The notes under the pieces were generated by a model. The model ran no database searches and was not told the DNA's origin. It saw only the letters and a list, made by a program, of their open reading frames with translations. A stretch of DNA of 6,310 bases from Caulobacteraceae bacterium (GTDB taxonomy: Bacteria; Pseudomonadota; Alphaproteobacteria; Caulobacterales; Caulobacteraceae). A program made the position numbers and the translations under genes. Below, one piece after another: positions 1-4,047 of the stretch (its first letter is position 1; the number at the start of each line of letters is the position of its first letter). The stretch is from NCBI GenBank assembly GCA_947484535.1, contig CANKPO010000078.1:1-6310 (forward strand), in the 5' to 3' direction.

Positions 1-1
1 C

Positions 2-64
2 AATGAAGGCGGCTTTAGCTGGGAACGGACCGATCTGGTCAAGGACTTGAGCGGTCTGGCCTAA
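2..64 (+). CDS. metK: S-adenosylmethionine synthetase, C-terminal end only (partial)
   Basis: The window opens inside a reading frame whose last 20 residues are NEGGFSWERTDLVKDLSGLA, ending in TAA at 62-64. The F-x-WE-[KR]-TD pattern followed by a short helix is the usual C-terminus of bacterial methionine adenosyltransferase, which makes SAM from methionine and ATP in the cytoplasm. The catalytic parts lie to the left of the window and cannot be checked. The next gene, trmB, starts 8 nt after the stop and uses SAM as its methyl donor, so the two are probably one transcript. The identification rests on the short tail and on the known metK-trmB-rimP-nusA gene order in Caulobacter relatives. 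Another WE-T-D-ending protein is possible but less likely. Confidence 0.82.
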   Translation, partial: NEGGFSWERTDLVKDLSGLA

Positions 65-72
65 TCAGGCTA

Positions 73-774
73 ATGGGCTCTATGTCCATCGGCCAAAAAC
101 CTCACGGGCCTTTGCGTTCCTATGGGCGCATTAAGGCGCGGCAATTGAAGACGCGGCAGGCGGGCCTGATCGAGGCCAATCTGCCGCGCCTGTCTATCCC
201 TGATCCCGCCCTCGGTCCGATGGATCCGGCGGTTCTTGCGCCGGGTTATGACGAAGTCTGGCTGGAGATCGGCTTTGGCGCGGGCGAGCATATGGCCGCC
301 CAGGCCCAGCGCCATCCCCACGCCCTGATCCTAGGGGCCGAGCCGTTCTTAAATGGTGCCGCCAGCGCCGTGCGCCATATCGATGAGCGCGGCATCGACA
401 ATATTCGCATCCTGCAGGGCGACGGGCGCGAACTGGCTGCGGCCCTGCCCGAGGCCTGCCTCTCACGCATCTTCATCCTCTTCCCCGACCCTTGGCCCAA
501 ATCACGCCATCACAAGCGCCGCCTGATCCAGCCTGAGGTGATCGCAGCGTTGGCGAGAGTCCTGAAACCGGGCGGGCGTCTAAGATTTGCCACCGACTGG
601 GCCGACTATGCCGACTGGACCCTGCAAAGGTTCAATCACAGCCCCGATTTTCGTTGGACCGCCGAGACTGCGACCGACTGGACCACGCCGCCCGCCGACC
701 ATGTCACCACGCGTTATGAAGAAAAACGCCTCGGCGATTGCGACCCTGTGTTTTTGGATTTTGTGCGGGTCTGA
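73..774 (+). CDS. trmB: tRNA (guanine-N7-)-methyltransferase TrmB
   Basis: TrmB transfers a methyl group from SAM to N7 of guanine 46 in the tRNA variable loop. The 233-residue frame shows the family's landmarks in order. A basic N-terminus (RSYGRIKARQLK, about 15-26) precedes SAM-binding motif I LEIGFGAGEH (64-73), with the acidic residue of the E-P-F-L-N segment near 90-94. The signature FPDPWPKSRHHKRRL (137-151) carries the conserved D-P-W-P-K core. ATDWADYA (173-180) and the C-terminal T-R-Y-E-E-K-R-L (213-220) are typical tRNA-contact elements of the family. The length is normal and no key residue is missing. Two starts are possible: ATG at 73, with a weak AGG at 67-69, and in-frame ATG at 82, which would drop three residues. 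Neither has a strong ribosome site. It follows metK by 8 nt. The function is secure; only the start is uncertain. Confidence 0.96.
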   Translation: MGSMSIGQKPHGPLRSYGRIKARQLKTRQAGLIEANLPRLSIPDPALGPMDPAVLAPGYDEVWLEIGFGAGEHMAAQAQRHPHALILGAEPFLNGAASAVRHIDERGIDNIRILQGDGRELAAALPEACLSRIFILFPDPWPKSRHHKRRLIQPEVIAALARVLKPGGRLRFATDWADYADWTLQRFNHSPDFRWTAETATDWTTPPADHVTTRYEEKRLGDCDPVFLDFVRV

Positions 775-800
775 GCCTGTCCGGTGCGGTCTAACAAAAG

Positions 801-819
801 GGGGAGGTGACAAGTCCCC
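801..819. repeat. Inverted repeat GGGGA-N9-TCCCC over the -35 region
   Basis: GGGGA (801-805) and TCCCC (815-819) are perfect complements 9 nt apart, and the putative -35 hexamer (807-812) lies in the spacer. As DNA it could be an operator. As RNA, in transcripts reading through from trmB, it is a 5-bp hairpin. G800-G804 could pair instead with the C-run at 837-841. The symmetry is seen; any role is inferred. Confidence 0.35.
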
Positions 820-835
820 ATTCCGGTTCTATAAG
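807..835 (+). promoter_or_regulatory. Putative sigma70-type promoter of the rimP-nusA-infB operon
   Basis: GTGACA (807-812; 5 of 6 to TTGACA) and TATAAG (830-835; 5 of 6 to TATAAT) are separated by exactly 17 nt, the optimal spacing for the housekeeping sigma factor. Transcription would start near 842, leaving a leader of about 80 nt before the rimP TTG. The stretch is less GC-rich than its surroundings and sits 33 nt past the trmB stop, where a new operon would be expected to begin. Alphaproteobacterial promoters often deviate from the E. coli consensus, so such a close match is notable but unproven. Confidence 0.5.
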
Positions 836-842
836 ACCCCCA

Positions 843-854
843 CATCGATCGATG
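843..854. repeat. 12-bp perfect palindrome CATCGATCGATG near the predicted transcription start
   Basis: Bases 843-854 read the same on both strands and lie right at the predicted +1 region of the promoter at 807-835. This could be a repressor half-site pair or a small 5'-end RNA fold. Short ATCGAT-type palindromes also occur in coding parts of this window (for example around 1557-1565), so chance is a real alternative. Confidence 0.3.
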
Positions 855-873
855 GCGTTGGATGACGCTTTCG

Positions 874-903
874 AGCGGCGGCCGGAAGGCTCGCCGCTTT
901 TTT
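874..903 (+). terminator. Intrinsic terminator in the rimP leader (putative attenuator)
   Basis: AGCGGCG (874-880) pairs with CGCCGCT (892-898), and inside it GCC (881-883) pairs with GGC (888-890) around a GGAA tetraloop of the GNRA class (884-887). Only T891 bulges. The result is a ten-base-pair, very GC-rich stem followed at once by six T's (898-903, the first of them paired). This is a classic Rho-independent terminator. It lies downstream of the promoter at 807-835 and upstream of the rimP Shine-Dalgarno at 912-917, so it should either stop metK-trmB readthrough or attenuate the rimP-nusA-infB operon, or both. A small hairpin CGCT-TTCG-AGCG (866-877) shares bases with its 5' arm and could compete with it. 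In E. coli the equivalent operon carries NusA-responsive terminators in its leader, which makes attenuation plausible here by analogy. Confidence 0.72.
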
Positions 904-911
904 GTTGCTTT

Positions 912-917
912 GAGAGG
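912..917 (+). promoter_or_regulatory. Shine-Dalgarno GAGAGG that decides the rimP start
   Basis: GAGAGG (912-917) lies 6 nt before the TTG at 924, ideal spacing for anti-SD pairing. The competing in-frame ATG at 852 is preceded by a C-rich and ATCG palindrome stretch with no purine-rich site. This favours TTG 924 as the true rimP start and places the ribosome site just after the terminator. Confidence 0.6.
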
Positions 918-923
918 CTAAGC

Positions 924-1487
924 TTGCGCGGCAAGACCAGTGAAGACCGGGACCTGATCGCCCTCCTCGACCCCGTGGTTGAGGCGGCGGGCTTTGAGCT
1001 CGTGCGTCTGCGTCTGATGAGCGGCACCCAGACCCGTCGTCTGCAACTGATGGCCGAGCGTCCCGATGGCAGCATGAATGTCGAGGGCTGTGCGATGCTG
1101 TCGCGCGCCGTGGCCGAGGTACTCGATGCCGCTGATCCGATCACGGGGGAATATCTGCTGGAGGTCTCGAGCCCCGGCATTGATCGTCCCCTGACACGCC
1201 TTAAAGACTTCGAGACCTATGAGGGTCTTGAGGCCCGCATCGAACTGGACCGCCTCTGCGAAGGGCGCAAACGCTTCAAGGGCCAGTTGGCTGGCCTTGA
1301 AGACGGCGCTGTCGCGATCAATCTAGAGGGCGAGCCTGACCATACCACCTTGATCCCCTTTGATTGGGTGATCGAGGCCAAGCTCGTCTTGACCGACGAG
1401 TTGATGAAACGTGGCGCAGACGAACGCGCTTCCCGAATGACCCCGCAAGATTCGCTAGATGGCGAAGACGAAGAGGACCTGGCCTAA
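924..1487 (+). CDS. rimP: Ribosome maturation factor RimP
   Basis: RimP binds the free 30S subunit and assists late assembly of its head/pseudoknot region. With the TTG start it is 187 residues, slightly longer than the usual 150-180. The N-terminal alpha/beta domain spans about 1-90 and ends in the family signature [12 protein letters not shown] (79-90). The C-terminal SH3-like domain follows (about 94-155, including ARIELDR and GRKRFKG). The last 30 residues are polar and acidic (DGEDEEDLA end), an extension common in alphaproteobacteria. I chose TTG 924 because a good ribosome site precedes it and because the protein then begins MRGKTSEDR-, which resembles my memory of Caulobacter RimP. 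ATG 852 in the same frame would add 24 residues encoded across the terminator hairpin. The stop TAA shares its last A with the nusA ATG, so rimP and nusA are likely translationally coupled. Confidence 0.9.
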   Translation: MRGKTSEDRDLIALLDPVVEAAGFELVRLRLMSGTQTRRLQLMAERPDGSMNVEGCAMLSRAVAEVLDAADPITGEYLLEVSSPGIDRPLTRLKDFETYEGLEARIELDRLCEGRKRFKGQLAGLEDGAVAINLEGEPDHTTLIPFDWVIEAKLVLTDELMKRGADERASRMTPQDSLDGEDEEDLA

Positions 1488-3121
1488 TGAGCGTCACCGG
1501 CATTTCCGCAAACCGGCTTGAACTCCTGCAGATCGCTGACGCCGTCGCGCGTGAGAAATCGATCGAAAAGGAAATTGTGATCGAAGCCATCGAGGAGGCG
1601 ATCCAAAAGGCGGCGCGCTCGCGTTATGGCGCTGAGCACGATATCCGCGTCCATATCGACACCCGCACCGGCGAGATGACCATCACCCGCGTGGTGACGG
1701 TGGTTGCCGATGGCGCGGTCGAAAACGAATATGCCGAGCAGAGCCTCGCCGACGCCTTGAAGGGCGATAAGGAAGCGGCCATCGGCAAGACCTATACCGA
1801 AATCCTGCCGCCCTTCGAATTTGGCCGGGTCCAGACCCAGATGGCCCGCCAGGTTGTGACCCACAAGGTCCGCGAAGCTGAGCGCGAGCGTCAGTACGAA
1901 GAGTTTAAGGACCGCATTTCCGAAGTGGTCAATGGCACAGTCAAGCGCGTCGAATATGGCAATGTCATTGTCGATCTCGGCCGGGGCGAAGGCATTATGC
2001 GCCGCGACCAAGCCATTCCGCGTGAGAACTTCCAGATCGGCGACCGCGTCCGGGCCTATATCTATGATGTGCGTCGCGAGACTAAGGGCCCGCAGATCAT
2101 GCTCAGCCGCGCCCACGGTGGCTTTATGGCCAAGCTGTTCGCGCAAGAAGTGCCCGAAGTCTATGACGCCGTCATCGAGATCCGCGCCGTGGCCCGCGAT
2201 CCTGGCAGTCGCGCCAAGATGGCCGTGGTCTCTAACGACAGCTCCATCGATCCCGTCGGTGCCTGCGTCGGTATGCGCGGTAGCCGGGTTCAGGCCGTGG
2301 TCGCCGAGCTTCAAGGCGAAAAGATCGACATCATCCAATGGTCACCCGATGAGGCCACCTTCATCGTTAACGCCTTGGCCCCTGCCGAAGTCACCAAGGT
2401 CGTGCTCGACGAAGACGACGAGCGCGTTGAGGTGGTGGTGCCAGACGAGCAACTGTCGCTGGCCATCGGTCGCCGCGGCCAGAACGTGCGTCTGGCCAGT
2501 CAGCTAACCGGCTGGCAGATCGACATCATGACCGAAAGCCAAGAGAGCGAGCGTCGTCAGCGCGAATTTGCCGAGCGTACGACCCTGTTCCAAGAGGCCT
2601 TGGACGTCGACGAGGTCATCGCCCAACTGCTGGTCACCGAAGGCTTCGCCGCCGTTGAAGACGTGGCCTATGTCGAGGCCGAAGAGATTGCCAGCATCGA
2701 AGGCTTTGATGATGACACAGCCGAGGAACTGCAGGCGCGCGCCCGTGACTTCCTTGAGCGTGAAGCCGCTGAACTGGATTCCAAGCGCCGCGCCCTCGGC
2801 GTCGAAGATGGTCTGCTCCAGATCGAAGGCCTGACCATTGCCATGGCCATTGCCCTCGGTACTGGTGAGGTTAAGACGGTTGAAGATCTGGCCGATCTGG
2901 TCCCAGACGATCTACGTGGCTGGTTCGAAGCCAAGGACGGTGCCCGCGTGCGTCAGCCCGGCCTGCTGGAAAGCTTCAATCTGTCACCGGAAGATGCCGA
3001 AGCCCTTATCATGCGCGCTCGCGTCGTGATGGGCTGGGTCGAGGCTCCTGAGGTGATCGAAGACGAGGCTGAGCTTGAGCTTGAGGCCGACCTTGAGCCT
3101 GAGGCCGATGCCGAGGCTTGA
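1487..3121 (+). CDS. nusA: Transcription termination/antitermination factor NusA
   Basis: NusA binds RNA polymerase and nascent RNA, strengthens pauses and intrinsic termination, and takes part in rRNA antitermination. The 544-residue protein has the full order of domains. The polymerase-binding N-terminal domain (about 1-135, beginning [18 protein letters not shown]) is followed by an S1 domain (about 147-208), KH1 with VGMRGSR (261-267), and KH2 with [12 protein letters not shown] (326-337, the GxxG loop being GRRG). Two helix-hairpin-helix/acidic-repeat-like C-terminal units follow (about 372-423 and 427-476), then another helix, then an acidic Glu/Ala/Leu tail (525-544). The start is ATG 1487, overlapping the rimP stop as TAATG, with AGAGGA at 1472-1477 about 9 nt upstream. 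An upstream in-frame codon at 1364 would only read into rimP. At 544 residues it is longer than E. coli NusA (495) because of the C-terminal units and tail. It may regulate its own operon through the leader terminator. Confidence 0.97.
   Translation: MSVTGISANRLELLQIADAVAREKSIEKEIVIEAIEEAIQKAARSRYGAEHDIRVHIDTRTGEMTITRVVTVVADGAVENEYAEQSLADALKGDKEAAIGKTYTEILPPFEFGRVQTQMARQVVTHKVREAERERQYEEFKDRISEVVNGTVKRVEYGNVIVDLGRGEGIMRRDQAIPRENFQIGDRVRAYIYDVRRETKGPQIMLSRAHGGFMAKLFAQEVPEVYDAVIEIRAVARDPGSRAKMAVVSNDSSIDPVGACVGMRGSRVQAVVAELQGEKIDIIQWSPDEATFIVNALAPAEVTKVVLDEDDERVEVVVPDEQLSLAIGRRGQNVRLASQLTGWQIDIMTESQESERRQREFAERTTLFQEALDVDEVIAQLLVTEGFAAVEDVAYVEAEEIASIEGFDDDTAEELQARARDFLEREAAELDSKRRALGVEDGLLQIEGLTIAMAIALGTGEVKTVEDLADLVPDDLRGWFEAKDGARVRQPGLLESFNLSPEDAEALIMRARVVMGWVEAPEVIEDEAELELEADLEPEADAEA
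3065..3118 (+). repeat. Short degenerate GAGsyTGAG repeats encoding the acidic NusA tail
   Basis: The last 18 codons of nusA are an imperfect hexamer-like repetition (GAGGCT, GAGCTT, GAGCTT, GAGGCC, then GAGCCT, GAGGCC and GAGGCT) giving a Glu-Leu/Glu-Ala tail with two Asp. Such tracts vary in length by slippage. It probably adds only an acidic, disordered or helical C-terminus. Confidence 0.5.
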
Positions 3122-3130
3122 TCTTGGTGT

Positions 3131-3146
3131 GAGGGGCTTGCCCCTC
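3131..3146 (+). other. Stable hairpin just after nusA
   Basis: GAGGGG (3131-3136) and CCCCTC (3141-3146) form a perfect 6-bp stem closed by a CTTG tetraloop, 9 nt after the nusA stop. No T-tract follows (ATTCCATCC), so it is not an intrinsic terminator on its own. It could protect the nusA 3' end from exonucleases or mark an RNA processing point between nusA and ylxR. Confidence 0.45.
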
Positions 3147-3167
3147 ATTCCATCCTTCTTTGACCAA

Positions 3168-3193
3168 AGCCCCCCTTGGCGGCGGGCTATTTT
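3168..3193 (+). terminator. Weak terminator-like hairpin between nusA and ylxR
   Basis: AGCCC (3168-3172) pairs with GGGCT (3184-3188). After a C-C mismatch, CC (3174-3175) pairs with GG (3181-3182) around a TTGGC loop. The stem is followed by ATTTTC, only four T's. It could lower transcription into ylxR-infB relative to rimP-nusA, but the imperfect stem and short T-run make strong termination unlikely. Confidence 0.3.
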
Positions 3194-3213
3194 CATCTAG
3201 ACCCTCGGCCCTT

Positions 3214-3232
3214 GGGCGGGGGTGGGTGAGGG
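3214..3232 (+). other. Canonical G-quadruplex motif in the ylxR leader
   Basis: Four G-runs on the coding strand (3214-3216, 3218-3222, 3224-3226, 3230-3232) are separated by loops of 1, 1 and 3 nt. This satisfies the standard G3+N1-7 four-tract rule with short, stabilising loops. It would be present in the mRNA, ending 27 nt before the ylxR TTG. It is the only four-tract run I noticed in the window. Whether it folds in the cell is unknown; competing pairings exist with CCCTC (3202-3206) and TCCCTC (3238-3243). Confidence 0.5.
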
Positions 3233-3243
3233 ACCTTTCCCTC
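3228..3243 (+). promoter_or_regulatory. Hairpin abutting the ylxR ribosome site
   Basis: GAGGGA (3228-3233) and TCCCTC (3238-3243) form a perfect 6-bp stem with a CCTT loop. It ends one base before the likely Shine-Dalgarno GGAG (3245-3248), itself part of the palindrome CTCCGGAG (3241-3248). The left arm can pair instead with CCCTC at 3202-3206 or join the G-quadruplex at 3214-3232, so several mutually exclusive folds surround the start site. The pairings are seen; control of translation is inferred. Confidence 0.4.
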
Positions 3244-3259
3244 CGGAGACTTCGCGCCC

Positions 3260-3949
3260 TTGACCACCGATGCCGTGCCCATAGAGCAGGACGCCTCTTT
3301 GCCAGAGGCCCCGCAAGCGGCGCGTGCGCACCGGACCAAGGCGCAGGCCGACCGCGAGCGTCGCTGCATTGTCAGCGGCGAGGTGGTGCCGGAAGAAAAG
3401 CTCATTCGTTTTGTCGCCGGGCCGGGCGGCGTGGTCGTGCCGGATCTGGCGCGCAAGCTGCCGGGCCGTGGCCTTTGGGTCACCGCCAACCGCGAGACCG
3501 TTATGACGGCGGCCAAGAAGGGTGCCTTTTCCCGCGCGGCGAAGGCCAAGCTGTCGGCTCCTGCCGATCTGGCCGATCAGGTGGAGCGCCTCTTGACCCA
3601 GCGGGTTCTGGACGGTCTGGGATTGGCCCGACGGGCCGCAGATCTGACCTTCGGCTTTGAAAAGGCCGGTGCTGCCATTAGCGCCGGTAAGGTCGCTTGG
3701 ATGGTTGAAGCCAGCGACGGCGCCGATGATGGGCGCCGAAAAATGCTCCAAATCGCCCGGCGTGTCCCCCGGAGGCCACGTTTGCTAGGGATTTTCACAG
3801 CAGACGAATTGAGTTTGGCCTTAGGGCTGGGAAATGTGATACACCTCGTCTTCCTTGCGGGGCGGGGCGCTGATCGTTGGACACAGGATGTCGAGCGGCT
3901 ATCAGGCTTTCGCCCGCTCATCCCAACGAGTTGGCGCGAGGAGCCGTGA
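3260..3949 (+). CDS. ylxR: YlxR (DUF448) / L7Ae-like two-domain RNA-binding protein
   Basis: This 229-residue cytosolic protein joins two small RNA-binding folds, an arrangement typical of alphaproteobacteria. Residues about 30-100 are a YlxR/DUF448 domain, with RRCIVSGEVVPEEKLIRFV (34-52), VVVPDLARKLPGRG (58-71) and the hallmark GRGLWVT (69-75). Residues about 110-205 look like a ribosomal protein L7Ae/L30e fold, with LGLARRA (120-126), a conserved glycine and lysine segment GAAISAGKVAWMVEASD (137-153), and LGIFTADELSLALG (176-189). The first 30 residues are charged and Ala-rich. Its exact function is not settled; YlxR proteins have been linked to RNase P and gene regulation in other bacteria. 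The start must be TTG 3260: a stop lies in frame at 3227, there is no in-frame ATG upstream, and GGAG (3245-3248) sits 11 nt before it. GTG 3275 is a weaker alternative. It lies between nusA and infB as usual, but with unusually long gaps on both sides. Confidence 0.9.
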   Translation: MTTDAVPIEQDASLPEAPQAARAHRTKAQADRERRCIVSGEVVPEEKLIRFVAGPGGVVVPDLARKLPGRGLWVTANRETVMTAAKKGAFSRAAKAKLSAPADLADQVERLLTQRVLDGLGLARRAADLTFGFEKAGAAISAGKVAWMVEASDGADDGRRKMLQIARRVPRRPRLLGIFTADELSLALGLGNVIHLVFLAGRGADRWTQDVERLSGFRPLIPTSWREEP

Positions 3950-3983
3950 GAGCGGGCGGGGACGAAACCCTTCGTCCCGGCTC
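3950..3983 (+). other. Strong two-part hairpin after ylxR
   Basis: GGGACGAA (3959-3966) pairs perfectly with TTCGTCCC (3971-3978) around an ACCC loop. An outer GAGC (3950-3953) pairs with GCTC (3980-3983) across an asymmetric internal loop. It begins at the base after the ylxR stop. What follows is ATTATCT, not a T-tract, so full intrinsic termination is doubtful. A processing site, 3'-end stabiliser or partial terminator between ylxR and infB is more likely. Confidence 0.5.
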
Positions 3984-4007
3984 ATTATCTATGGTTGAAG
4001 ACTAAGG

Positions 4008-4028
4008 CCGGGCCCGTTCGGGGACCGG
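4008..4028 (+). other. Hairpin in the infB leader
   Basis: CCGG (4008-4011) pairs with CCGG (4025-4028). After a G-A mismatch, CCC (4013-4015) pairs with GGG (4021-4023) around GTTCG. It ends 19 nt before the infB ATG and takes in the GG of GGAAG (4027-4031), one of the only purine-rich candidates for a ribosome site there. It may modulate infB translation. The fold is seen by eye only. Confidence 0.35.
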
Positions 4029-4047
4029 AAGTGAGTAAAGCGAGCGG

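Noticed and set aside
904..916. boxA-like TTGCTTTGAGA after the terminator
   Set aside because: Only partial resemblance to the boxA consensus, no boxB nearby, and it overlaps the rimP Shine-Dalgarno.
1364..1486. 41-codon upstream extension of nusA
   Set aside because: It lies inside rimP in another frame, is Arg-rich, and the ATG at 1487 has a good ribosome site and matches the known NusA N-terminus.
1484..2338. Long minus-strand frame (284 codons) opposite nusA
   Set aside because: It is the mirror of nusA codons, rich in Asp/His/Gly/Ala as expected for an antisense frame of GC-rich coding DNA, with no recognisable domain. nusA is unambiguous.
3160..3193. Possible promoter for ylxR-infB (TTGACC at 3160, TATTTT at 3188)
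   Set aside because: The spacer is 22 nt, too long for sigma70, and no better -10 fits.
3193..3751. Overlapping minus-strand frames opposite the ylxR leader and 5' part
   Set aside because: They overlap the clear YlxR domain, have no recognisable motif, and would need antisense coding through the G-rich leader.
3986..4000. AT-richer patch TTATCTATGGTTGAAG as an infB promoter
   Set aside because: No -35 at workable spacing upstream of TATCTA, and the region after TTGAAG is GC-rich with no -10.
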